From contig OZ038450.1 of assembly GCA_964036195.1 (NCBI GenBank), positions 11,968,701 through 12,032,700 on the forward strand: a stretch of 64,000 bases of DNA, read 5' to 3'. The notes beneath the pieces were generated by a model that ran no database searches, had not been told where the DNA came from, and saw nothing but the letters and a program-made list of their open reading frames with translations. Each line of letters begins with the position of its first letter. Position 1 is the stretch's first letter. Both the position numbers and the translations under genes were made by a program. Origin of the DNA: Sphaerolaimus hirsutus. Its lineage: Eukaryota; Nematoda; Chromadorea; Monhysterida; Sphaerolaimidae. Shown in pieces: positions 52,301 to 62,494 of the stretch.

Positions 52301-55300
52301 TTTAGAAAAATTTATTTGTCGTGTTGACAAACCAGGTCAAATCTATATAAGGAATATAGACATCACTAATCCGACAACTATCTACAGGTTGTGCCGATCA
52401 TTTTAAGCGTTGAACAATCAAAATCGGTCCAAAATTGTACGAGTTATTGATGTGCAAATTTTGAATTTTCTGAGCGACACTCAAAAATTTCGCAAATGAC
52501 CACGATTTTATAGATCCACCCTATCTCCGGTCTGGGGGCTCGTAGAAAAATTTCGTCGAAATCTGAGAGAGCCCCGACCTGAAACCATAATATATCCAAA
52601 TTTCAACATTTTTCACCAAGCGGTTCCTGATATATAAACACGTGAAAAGTGGCGAACCCCCTCCCCCAAAATGCTAACCCCAAAATCCCCTATTGGTGTA
52701 GTTGATAGAATTTGGAGCACTTTTTTATATCAAAGATTGATGTCGAATTTTTCTAAAAAATATCGAACATGATAATATCAAAAAGAAAACCGCTGCAACC
52801 GTAATTTGAACTCCGCGGGGTAGAATAATAATTACTTTTCAGGACGATTTGTGCCATGCTGAATACTGAGGGTGGATCATTGTTTGTCGGTAAGCGAACG
52901 TAATTTTTGTAGCTGTTTGGGTGGGGGTTGTGCAGCCTTGTCCACGACATACATCGCAGGTGTCACTGACAAGCACCATGCGGATGGCTTGATGCTGACA
53001 CCACACGAGGTAATTTGTTTGATTTATGTGACAAATGACTTCGGATCAACGCACCTAAAACTGCAGAAGCGCCATCTACACTTGTCGCTGGAGGATACGC
53101 TGGCACGATTTACTCCAAAAGTAGATGCCAAGTTCATGCGGAAAACTGGTGTCCGCGTTTCGATGACGTTTACGCCGCTACATGAAACTGAGGTCAGTTA
53201 GTCAGTCATTTGTGTTCAATTTTTAAAATGTTTAAGGGTTCAATGATGAAAAGACAAAAATTAAAGAGACTGTTAACCTTTCTTAACTTCTAACTTCCAA
53301 ATTTATCCGCTTTTTATTTTTTACTTGGGTTTTACTTCTCCACTTGCGGAATTGGCGCCTAGACCGCGGTTCCGTTCGAAATCTAACATGCGCAAGTATA
53401 ATATCAGATGTACACAGGGGTATCTTGAATTTTGACCCTCCGAGTGGTTGGATAGATAGCTGAGCGGCCTTCAGGATAGGCAGATAGCTGGAAAAAAATT
53501 GTGGGGGGTGTGATGTTCGATATATAGGCTATTTCAGGGTGTAGAAGGAAGAAAAGGGAGAAACATCGCTAAAAGCAGTGACGTATCCAGGATTTTCGAG
53601 CGGTGGGGCTGCTTGTTTACGGAGCCCGGCGAACGGGGGGGGGGTCAGCCTCCCCTTGAAATTTCGCCTACATAGTGACGGAATGGCGCCATGGCGCTGG
53701 CGCCATTCATGGGCGCCACGCCATGGCGCCATTGGCGCCAGCGTCAGAAACCGCTGTATATGTATGAAATACACGAAATTCATATGAAATTCATACACAG
53801 CGGAGGGCACACAATTTCATGGATTTGTGTCACCGGGACCGATCCGCTGATAATTACGTGTTGGAGGGAGGTCGGAAATTTTTTGCACCTACCATGAAAA
53901 ATGTATGGGAAAAGTTGCTTTTCCGGGATTTTTTAGGTCTCACCCCGGGAGCGGGGGGGGGGGCTGCAGCCCCCCCGCCCCCCTGGATACGTCCTTGGAT
54001 AAAAGTAGGTGTAAAATAGCTCAAAAATGGGTATACAAGAGCATATAGTACTGAAATAGCTGAAAATAGGTAAATAGGAACAAAAACTAGTATTTTGGAG
54101 GTGAAAATCTATAAAACGGTATGAAAAATTACGATTTTGAGCGAAAATTGGGGTATAGTTTCTCAAAAATCGCTCAGGTAGGTAGATAGCTGAGCGATTT
54201 GGGGGTGGGGTTTAGGGGGTAGTAGCCCAAAATTTTGCCTCCGGGATAGATAGATAGCTGGGGGGTAACCCCCCCAACCCCCCATTCGAGACCCCTGGAT
54301 GTACAGGGTGCGGCAATTTAGACCAACACTTGACACTGGGTCGCCCGATTTTGAATAACTTGACACTGGGTCGACGGATCTTGAATAACTTGACACTGGG
54401 TCGCCGGATGAAAGTCAAATTTTAGGTGAATATTAACAACTAAATAGGAAAGGTTTCCACAAAATATGGTCCACTTTGTAACAGGTTATTCATGCAAACT
54501 CATAATTGTCACTTTACTACCACCTTGTAATGGTATTCAAATGGGATTGACGTTTTGGGACCGGGATAGGAATCGGGCTTGTTTTTTTACTTCAGTTTTT
54601 TTTCTCTTTTTATTTTCGCAGCGGCGTGCTTAAATGCGTGCGCGCGTGCCACTAATCCGCCTTACCGATAAGGAAGGCGGCAGATGGTTGCATAATTGGT
54701 TGTAAAGCAAAGTGGTCGATATTGGTGTTTGTTTGAATAACTCTCGAACCAGTATAGCGATTGCAGCCATATTTTGTGGAAAGCTTTCCCATTTAGTTGT
54801 TGATATTCACCCAAAATTTGACGTTTATCCGGCGATNNNNNNNNNNNNNNNNNNNNNNNNNNNNNNNNNNNNNNNNNNNNNNNNNNNNNNNNNNNNNNNN
54901 NNNNNNNNNNNNNNNNNNNNNNNNNNNNNNNNNNNNNNNNNNNNNNNNNNNNNNNNNNNNNNNNNNNNNNNNNNNNNNNNNNNNNNNNNNNNNNNNNNNN
55001 NNNNNNNNNNNNNNNNNNNNNNNNNNNNNNNNNNNNATGCAGCCAGGTATTTTTACATTGTTGCGGCGGCGGTATTGTTGATAGAATTTTGAGCACTTTT
55101 TGATATCAAAGATTGATGTCGAAGTTCGAAAAATTAAAAAAATTTAAAAATATCGAACATAAATAGATAATATCGAAAAGAAAACCGCTGCAACCGTGAT
55201 TTGAACTCCGCGGGGCAGAATAATTATAGTTGTTAAAAGTATTTACGTTTACTCGATAAATACGGATACTCGAGTAATGCGTAAATACGTTTACGTTTCC

Positions 55301-58300
55301 TCCCAAAAAAATACCAGTACTCACTTACTCGCGTACTTTTTGAAAGGGGACAGAATATGTCATTTTGCCAGACAAAAAGTGACAAACATATGACATTTTC
55401 CTAAGAGATATTTATTAGGAGAGGAAAAAACACATCTTTGGCGTACATCACGGTAAAAATTTCAAAAATACCAATGTTTACGTTAATTTGTGAGAAAAAT
55501 AGTCACTTGTACGTTTTCTGTGAGAAAATATATCCATTTTTACGTTTTCCCCGGAAAAAATACTTGATTTTACGTTTTCTCTGGAAAAAGTATTTTACTC
55601 ACCTTTTACGCAGTGTAAAAGTAAAAATAAAATACTTTACGTTTTCTGTGCTCAGGGGTGAGTAAAACAAAAATACTTTATGTTTACTTTCAAAAAGTTC
55701 AGTACTTTTAACAACTCTGAGAAAAATAATTACTTTTCAGGACGATTTGTGCCATGCTGAATACTGAGGGTGGATCATTGTTTGTCGGTAAGCGAACGTA
55801 ATTTTTGTAGATGTTTGGGTGGGGAGTTGTGCAACCTTGTCATATACATTATTGCGCGTTCGCAGGTGTCACTGACAAGCACCATGCGGAAGGCTTGATG
55901 CTGACACCACACGAGGTAATTTGTTTGATCTACCTGACAAATGACTTCGGATCAACGCACCTAAAACTGCAGAAGCGCCACCTACACTTGTCGCTGGAGG
56001 ATACGCTGGCACGATTCACTCCAAAAGTAGATGCCAAGTTCATGCGGACAACTGGTGTCCGCGTTTCGATGACGTTTACGCCGCTACATGAAACTGAGGT
56101 CAGTTAGTCAAGTGTGTTCAATTTGAAAAATGTTCAATGGTTCAATGATAAAAAGACAAAAATTAAAGAGACTGTTAACCTTTCTTTTAACTTCTAATTT
56201 CTAACTTCTAAATTTATCCGCTTTTTATTTTTTACTTGGGTTTTACTCCTCCACTTGCGGAATTGGCGCCTGGACCGCGGTTCCGTTCGAAATCTAACAT
56301 GCGCAAGTATAATATCAGATGTAAACAGGGTGCACGCCAGGTCCGCCACCCAAATTCTGAGTCGGTGCCGGACGCCATATCTCCAGTTGTAGTGGGGGGA
56401 TTTATTCGAAATTTTGAGGGCATATACTCGAAACCCACCCACTACTATACACGGGCTGGGGAAGGTCGGCGACCCACCTGAGTGTGAGTCGCCGTATCAA
56501 TGAATAGTTTTTTTGAAAAAATCGCTGTCCACGCGAGGTCCGCCACCCGTTGTTTTTTTGATATAACGGGCTGCCAAACTAAAACTGTTGAGGGGAATTG
56601 ATCGAAATTTTGAGGGGGTGTCGTGTACACCCCTCAAAATTTCGATCAATTCCCCCCAACAGTTTTAGTTTGGCAGCCCGTTATATCAAAAAAACAACGG
56701 GTGGCGGACCTCGCGTGGACAGCGATTTTTAAAAAAAAACTATTCATTTATACGACGCTTTAGATTTTGAATGACTTGACACTGGGTCGCCGGATGAAAG
56801 TCAAATTTTAGGTGAATATTAACAACTAAATAGGAAAGGTTTCCACAAAATATGGTTCACTTTGTCACAGGTTATTCATGCAAACTCATAATTGTCACCT
56901 TACCACCACCTTGTAATAGGGTTCAAATGGGATTGACTTTGCGGGACCGGGATAGGGATCGGGATTGTTTTTATTCTCCAGTTTTTCTCTTCTTATTTTC
57001 GCAGCGGCGTGCCTAAATGCGTGCGCTCGTGCCACTAATCCGCCTCACCGATAAGGAAATCGGCAGATGCTTGCATAATTAGTTTGGTTGTAAAGCAAGG
57101 TGCTCGTAAAGCAACGATTATTGGTGTTTGTTTGAATAACTCTTGAACCAGTATAGCGATTGCAGCCATATTTTGTGGAAAGCTGTCCCATTTAGTTGTT
57201 GATATTCACCTAAAATTTGACGTTCATCCGGCGACCCAGTGTCAAGTTATTAAAAATCTAAAGCGTTGGTCTAAATTGCCGCACCCTGTATTTACATGTC
57301 AATTAGACTGGCGGGGAGCCATTTACATCACCCAACCCGCAGTCGTCGGGCGACTCTGCGCTGCAGCTACCTTCGGTGCAGGAATAGGGATACAAAGAAA
57401 TCAATTTTTTAAGCTGCTTGATTTAAAATATTGTAAAACGAGTAGAAATGTATATTACGTTACACTTAACGAACTGGCATGTTTATTGTGGGGATATAAG
57501 GATGGAAGTTTTGGAATATCTACCAATGTATGATAAGTGGTGATTTTTGCAAACCTTTTCACCTTACAAAATTTGGCTATGGTTGAAAAAGTTTTCAACG
57601 ACCAAGTATTAAAAACAACGTATTGCAACGATTTTCAGATTTTAATACGACAAACTCCAATACAAATTCGAAATGTGAAAAAATAAAGGTGCGTGCAAAA
57701 AATGCAAAATACCTAGTTAACAACTAAAAATTTTTTTGGCTGCTGTCTTTTTTAACAAGTTAGTGCTTATCTTTTTTTACAAAAGACACTGGCCATTGCC
57801 AATGGACGCACACAAATTTTTTTATAATTACCAATTTATTTATAATTAATAAAGTGAATCAACACCATAAAATTATTTTCTGGTTCAGAATATTAAGCAC
57901 TTCAAAAGTGCAATCCCTATGCAAGACCTGCGCGCAAAGTCGCCGCATGACCTGCGCACCCCGCACCGGCTGTGCTGGTGCCACTGCGACGCAAAGAGCG
58001 CCCTGGGTACCGTAAGTCCTCGTTGCGTTTGTTATATTTAAGACAGGGGACTCACATGGGGGTTGACCGGGGGTGTTACCCCCTCAAGTCGCCCAGCTAT
58101 GTATCCTGTAAATTTAAAAGGATTTGAGGCGACAGGAGACAATATGGTAATATTCCTTATGTCTGGTGGAACGATGCGCGCTTGTGTGCAAAATTTTTTC
58201 TACACCTTGCAAAATGGTACCGAAAGTCGCATTTAACCATGTTTTTCAGGTCTCACCCCGGGAACGGGGGCTCCCCTAAAATTTGGCCCAATACTTAAGG

Positions 58301-58875
58301 AATGGAGCCATGGCGCTGGCGCCATTTGTAGGCGCCCACGCCATAGCAGTATTGGCGTTGGTGCTGGCGCCAACGTATACTATATAGGTATCTATTAAGA
58401 CCTATATATAGCTACTATGAACACGTTGGGCACTTTTATAATGCTGTTTGGTCACCTGAAATGTTCATTAAACAAAGGGGTGGGGTTAGCGCGCTTGCGC
58501 GCAAACATTTTTCAATTGTACCTACAAAATACCTTTTCAAAAGTGCCATTACTGGCAAATTTTTATGACCGGCCCGGGAACGGGGGGGGCGGCCGCTCCC
58601 CCCCCTCCGCCCCCCCTGCGTACGTCCTTGCTCCCGCCCCCCTGGATACGGCCTTGATTGTCAGTGACAATCTTCAAATTACCATGAGCCACGGTGTATT
58701 GTTTATGGTGTTTCTTTTTTACGGTGTATCCGATTTCCTCCAATTGTGGCGTAAAATAAAATAAACAATCTGTTCAATATTTCACTACAGTTTTATCTTC
58801 TCAGAAAACAAGCAGGCCGTATTTGGTGCGAGTTGAAGTCCAGCCTCCAACAGAGAAGTTCTTTTCGCGGGGCAG
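49350..58875 (+). CDS. Schlafen-type AlbA_2 domain protein, 5 visible exons (3' end uncertain)
   Basis: Exons are 49350-49513, 52843-52889, 52960-53192, 57889-58011 and 58805-58875, with a second copy of exons 2 and 3 at 55741-55787 and 55866-56098. All junctions are GT/AG and phases agree (2, 1, 0, 0, 2). The protein begins MATCSVDDRL. Residues 18-25 read EDVRLEFK, giving the E-x4-E-x-K pattern of Schlafen nuclease and AlbA_2 domains (E18, E23, K25). Residues 57-72, ICAMLNTEGGSLFVGV, match the family core pattern of N-x-x-GG-x-L-x-x-GV, followed by D74 as a possible third acidic residue. PYLVRVEVQPP near 194-204 resembles the later beta-strand of these domains. Schlafen-type domains are RNA endonucleases or nucleic-acid binders; in worms such proteins process piRNA precursors. 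The specific role here is inferred only. The frame after exon 5 needs at least one more exon. Confidence 0.78.
49563..50225. mobile_element. hAT-like MITE (TAGGGATGG) in Schlafen-like intron 1
   Basis: Ends TAGGGATGGCCAGCGC and CCATCCCTA. The interior has AAAAAGCGC/GCGCTTTTT arms and a core with CACTAGGTATTTTG and TTGGTTTTGTG. This core is shared with 50287-51380 and, inverted, 60063-60512. Eight-base flanks are only partly similar. Confidence 0.7.
50287..51380. mobile_element. hAT-like MITE (TAGGGTTGG) nested in the foldback element
   Basis: Ends TAGGGTTGGCC and CCAACCCTA, flanked by GGTTCGCC and GTTTCGCC (7 of 8 identical). Comparison with the intact right arm of the host element shows the uninterrupted sequence GGGGGTTCGCCACTTTTC, confirming the insertion. 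It carries a further nested element at 50705-51126. Confidence 0.82.
50705..51126. mobile_element. Innermost foldback element, third level of nesting
   Basis: Inverse termini TAAGACCCCGTTTACACGG and CCGTGTAAACGGGGTCTTA, TA at both ends. Arms include AAAAATAAAACGTTCAATAA and its near-inverse around a centre at about 50915. About 420 bp. Confidence 0.75.
52703..53418 (+). repeat. Segmental duplication copy A (Schlafen-like exons 2-3)
   Basis: From TGATAGAATTTGGAGCAC through exons 2 and 3 to AATATCAGATGTACACAGGG. Homologous to 55063-56334. Exon 2 is identical in both copies, and exon 3 differs at six of 233 positions (three amino-acid changes: D/E, V/L, K/T). Copy A lacks the hAT-like insertion present in copy B; its intact site AGAATAAT is at 52822-52829. 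Confidence 0.85.
53419..54300. other. Repeat-derived intron sequence
   Basis: Contains several GATAGATAGCTGAGCG-type stretches, CCCCC/GGGGG runs and a GCGCCATGGCGC cluster (about 53683-53750). It has no counterpart in duplicate copy B, so it is probably an insertion. No gene. Confidence 0.5.
54301..54836. mobile_element. Inverted-repeat element (CAGGGTGCGGCAATTTAG), truncated by the gap
   Basis: Left end CAGGGTGCGGCAATTTAGAC; it then contains TTGACACTGGGTCGCCGGAT and GTCAAATTTTAGGTGAATA, and runs into the N gap. A second copy with its right end intact lies at 56750-57287. Confidence 0.65.
54837..55036. other. Assembly gap, 200 N
   Basis: Exactly 200 undetermined bases, probably a scaffolding placeholder. 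Sequence resuming at 55037 (GCAGCCAGGTATTTTTACATT) resembles that just after exon 1 (49531-49554), so the gap may hide a second copy of exon 1. Confidence 0.99.
55037..56334 (+). repeat. Segmental duplication copy B (Schlafen-like exons 2'-3')
   Basis: Starts with sequence matching the exon 1 3' flank, then directly TTGTTGATAGAATTTTGAGC, so it lacks both large insertions present in intron 1 of copy A. Exon 2' is 55741-55787 and exon 3' is 55866-56098, with intact splice sites. It contains a hAT-like insertion (55225-55719) absent from copy A. Confidence 0.85.
55225..55719. mobile_element. hAT-like non-autonomous element with empty site in the window
   Basis: Left end TATAGTTGTTAAAAGTA, right end TACTTTTAACAACTCTG. 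Flanks are AGAATAAT (55217-55224) and AGAAAAAT (55720-55727). The duplicate copy A has the single unduplicated AGAATAAT followed by AATTACTTTTC, which is the empty site. This demonstrates an 8-bp target duplication for the family. 495 bp, no ORF. Confidence 0.88.
56501..56746. repeat. Near-perfect 246-bp hairpin
   Basis: TGAATAGTTTTTTTGAAAAA...GCTGTCCACGCGAGGTCCGC on the left, mirrored on the right (GCGGACCTCGCGTGGACAGC...ACTATTCA). The centre is around GTGTCGTGTACACCCC near 56622. Arms of about 115 bp differ at only a few positions. Shares the AGGTCCGCCACCC and GGCGACCCACC motifs with the foldback in the annexin intron (42968-44337). Confidence 0.85.
56750..57287. mobile_element. Inverted-repeat element (CAGGGTGCGGCAATTTAG), right end
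   Basis: Arms GACACTGGGTCGCCGGATGA and TCATCCGGCGACCCAGTGTC enclose TGCCACTAATCCGCC-type sequence; the right terminus is CTAAATTGCCGCACCCTG at 57287. Same family as 54301-54836. Confidence 0.65.
58012..58804. other. Schlafen-like intron 4
   Basis: Repeat-rich: a GCGCCATGGCGC-like cluster near 58306-58370 and long G/C runs at about 58565-58640. No extra exon is recognised. Confidence 0.5.
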
Positions 58876-60062
58876 GTGAGTCACCAGTGGTCATGTCTTT
58901 AACACAGTTGTAAAATGTATTTACATTTACGCGAAAAATACAAATACTCGAGTACTGGGTAAATAGATTTATATTTCCGCTGAAAAATGTACTTACCTGT
59001 AACCGTACTTTCGAAACGTACCCGAGTACAGAAAATGTATTTCATAAATTCCAAAAATGGGATGTAAAATGTGACTAGGTGCATTGTTATGAGTTTACTG
59101 AAGTTCTGAAATTAAATATCACACATGTGGGGAAATGCTTTTGAATATAAAAACTCACGATAAAACTGATGCTTTAAAAAAAAAATAAATCAAGATATCT
59201 GTGGAGATCTAGTAGAGAATGCGACGAAGAAATCGTGCCAGACATTTCAGCTTTGAGATTTCAGCACTGAGAAGTTCAGCAGGTGCATCTAACGCTGCCT
59301 CAATCACAGTTGGGTGATGTGTGAGATGGTGGGAATTCATGAAGTTGGCTCCCTTGACATGTAACCCGCTAAACATGTAGACCCGTTGCAGGGGTATCCA
59401 ATCGTAGGGGGGGGCTGCCCCCCCCCCTAAAAAATCGGCCAGCTATCTATCTATGCCGGAGTTTACTCAGCTAAACTATTTATATATGTATCCCAAGACA
59501 ATTTTTTGGCTATTTTCCCGTGAGCCCCCGCAACATTGCTCAGCTACGTATCTCTAAAATTTTATACAAAACAAATTTTGAGCGATTTTTCCCAAATTTT
59601 CACTCAAAATAGTTTTTTTTAAATCCTCCATTTTGCCACTTTTCACATTAAAATCGTCTTTACGGATATATTCATATCTGGTAACTATTTTTAGCTACAT
59701 GCATAGCTACCCACATGTCTACAGGCACAGGGCGAAATAGAGTTGTGAAAAGTAGCAAAAAAGTATGCATAAGCATAAGCTATTTTTGTTTTACTCACAA
59801 TTTTTGTTTTCAAGTACAGAAAGCGTTAAGTAAAAATATTAAATTTTACTGTCGAGAAGTTAGAGTAAAATACCTATTACCTATTACCTAAGTGTAAATA
59901 CAGCTTTTTTTCTCAGGAAAGCGTAAAAGCCAGTAAAATACTTATTGTTTCTGGAAAATGTAGAAGGTAGCTTTATGAGTATTTACTGTGGACAACAAAA
60001 AGGCATAATCTTTCTATTAAGAAGTATTCTTTATGAAAATGAAGTTTACTCTGGTTAGCATA

Positions 60063-60512
60063 GGGTTGAAAAAAAGAAGTTTTTTTAACGCCATGTTTTT
60101 TAAGTGTGGAACCATGGGATAGCATTATAAGTGGTAATTTGTGTCAAAAATGTCCATTTTTTGTCGACATGTTCGTATATCACCTTTTAGTCGAATGTTC
60201 GTGACTTCATGTGAAGTTTGGCACGGAATAGTGATCAAACATCGTTATATAAGGAGGGTGTTACTTTGGGAGTAGCATGTAGAAATGGATGCTTTGATAC
60301 TAAAAATGCCACAAAACTAATGAAAACAACCACCAATGTCAATTTGTGTGTGAAATTGCGCGCCTGCGTCAAAAATTTTGCAAAATACCTAGTGCTTTGT
60401 ACAAAAAAATTCGGCCGATGTTTTTAATAAAAAAACGTTTCGGACATCATGTTTTGTTTTTAAAAAAAACGTAATAAAAAAAACGTTTTAAAAAATATCG
60501 GCCCACCCTAGA
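60063..60512. mobile_element. hAT-like MITE (TAGGGTTG family), inverted orientation
   Basis: Ends TAGGGTTGAAAAAAAG and GGCCCACCCTA. The interior carries, inverted, the core shared with 49563-50225 and 50287-51380 (CAAAATACCTAGTGC and AAAACAACCACCAATGTC). Flanks GGTTAGCA and GACTAGCA are 6 of 8 identical. Confidence 0.65.
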
Positions 60513-60629
60513 CTAGCATTCCAAGAATAAAATGGAAAATACTCTTTCCATACCTGAAAAAATAATCTACAGGCTCGAGTACTCTCAACAAGTAAGCGTA
60601 AAGGCGAGTACATAGACTTTTTCAAAGTA

Positions 60630-61326
60630 TGCATATGAAGGCTGTGCTTCTAAAAGTACCGATCTACAAATTTTTCAAATTTGAGTTAGGACCATTTTTG
60701 GGGTCCCCATAAACATGCGCTTCAAAAATATATATAATATGTGGGGGGTGCGAAATTCAATTTTGAGATATGGGGGGTTGAAAAAAGCAAAAAATCGCAA
60801 AATACAGTTTTTGAAATTTTAAAAGTACCGATCTACAAGCTTTTTCAGCTTTCGTGTCTTTAAAAGTACCGATCTACACACTTTTTTCAAAAATTTTCTT
60901 TTAAATGTACTGATCTGCACATTTTTTTTGTGCTTCTAAAAGTACCGATTTCAGATCAAGTTCCTGTTGCGCAAAAACTCATTTTGTGCTTTTTTATTAT
61001 GGGTAAAAGTACCGATCTACAGCTTTCTGATTTTGTGCTTTAAAAAATACCGATCTACACGCTATTACCAATTTGTTCCTTTAAAATGTACTGTACTACA
61101 AAAATACAATTCCCTAAATTTTATATAGCTAGTGTTATGTGTATAATCAATGATTATACCCATGCATGTGGATACCCAACAATACGGCCGAAATACCCAT
61201 ACCCAAAATTCCCATACCCAATACCCATGTATGGGTATTGCATGCTCCAAACTTTCAATCGCGATTATCTCAAAATCGATTTTTTGTAGATCGGTGCTTT
61301 TAGAAGCACACCCTTCATATGCATAA
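60630..61326. mobile_element. Inverted-repeat element with multiple TAAAAGTACCGATCTACA copies
   Basis: Termini GCATATGAAGGCTGTGCTTC and GAAGCACACCCTTCATATGC are near-perfect inverses. Inside are at least six direct copies of (T)AAAAGTACCGATCTACA at irregular 30-200 base spacing, and one inverse copy at the right end. No ORF. Confidence 0.7.
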
Positions 61327-62494
61327 TTACTTTGTACTCTAGTATGCATTCTTTTTAGTAAAAGTAAATACGCATAAATAACTGTGGCCGAATTCATTGA
61401 CAAACAACACACTGTGGCTGATAACTAATGTGTTGTTATTGTTGTGTTGCTGTTGTAACTTTTTATTGTTGAAATAAATAAAAAACATGAAGAAATCCAT
61501 GTCATTTTCCTATAGAAATTTTTTACTAAATAATCAAGAGAAAAAACACATCTATTATGTCTTGAAGTGTAAAAATCGCTTTTACATGTAAAGAATACGA
61601 GCTTTTACATTTTCTATGAAAAAGTGTCCACTTTTACATATTCTATGAATAAAGTACTCGCTTTTACATTTTCACGGAAAAGTGATTTACTCACATCTAT
61701 TTACTCATTTATGGGTATTTATGGGAAAAAAGGTATTTTACATTTCCTATACTCGAGGTAAAAAAGTATTTTACATAAAGGGCCTTTCACTCAAGGGCCG
61801 AGGAAACAGCAGTAATCTAAAAAAATCTCAAAAGCTCAAGTATATTTGCCAGCAGTTTATACATATGCTTTGAAAATGTTCAGTGATTTTAACAACTCTG
61901 GTCACGGAGTTTTTTAGATTTTATTGCAAAGTGGCAATAACGCAGGCCAGCTATACAAAACGAGGAGGGACTTGCCTATGTGCGCCGATTCTGTTCAAAC
62001 ACAATCGTTCGTTTTTTAACCCTTATGCGAAGTGCCATATTTTTACCCCAAAGTTTTCACTCAGCTGAGCATAAATGATCTGGTCAACATGGTGCACAAT
62101 GAACGTGCTGGGATCATTCGCCATTGAAATGTCGGCCAAGAATATGTTTAGCGTTCTGAAAACGGTCTGAAGGTTTTTGTCTTTGTATTATTTGTATTCT
62201 GTTTAAAGCATCTGAGAAGTGCATCGAATCGAACACGTTTTTAATTTTTGGATGTCTAATGAAGCTGTTAAAAATAACAATAAAAAATTGGCCAAAATTA
62301 CACTACCTAATGATGACAGAGCCATCTGTATCAAAATTCCGTCGAAGTTGCCGATTCAGAAGTTGAATTTATATTGTGACGTAAAATTCATTCTGACTAC
62401 ATAAACATTGATTTCATAGTTTGATTTTTTAGGATCCATGGAAAATTACGGTATTCAGTTGAATCAAGTCACATTGTAGGAACGAATGTGTATC

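Larger units (their letters stand above)
50242..52694. mobile_element. Foldback element with perfect 8-bp target duplication, outer layer of a nest
   Basis: Termini AATAGGGGATTTTGGGGTT and its inverse are flanked by GGTGTAGT on both sides (50234-50241 and 52695-52702). The arms are several hundred bases long (for example GGTCGGGGCTCTCTC near 51462 and its inverse near 52571) around a centre at about 52000. The left arm is interrupted by 50287-51380. The 8-bp duplication fits hAT-type transposition. No coding capacity. Confidence 0.85.
58911..61900. mobile_element. Large hAT-like element or composite with nested insertions
   Basis: Left end CACAGTTGTAAAATGTATTT and right end GATTTTAACAACTCTG match the family at 55225-55719. 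Between them are further family-like stretches plus insertions at 60063-60512 and 60630-61326. Whether one 3-kb element or two half elements is uncertain. Confidence 0.45.

Noticed and set aside
52785-52830. Possible tRNA or tRNA-derived SINE (GCTGCAACCGTAATTTGAAC)
   Set aside because: Resembles a T-arm loosely, but no cloverleaf can be formed and the sequence is simply part of the duplicated intron.
52960-56098. Both exon 2-3 pairs used in one Schlafen-like transcript
   Set aside because: Exon 3 ends in phase 0 but exon 2' must be entered in phase 2; joining them shifts the frame and gives a stop within a few codons.
61883-62068. Possible Schlafen-like exon after TTTTTTAG at 61916
   Set aside because: The phase would fit, but the translation (FYCKVAITQASYT...) shows no family feature and the acceptor is weak; 63502 was kept only as a tentative exon.
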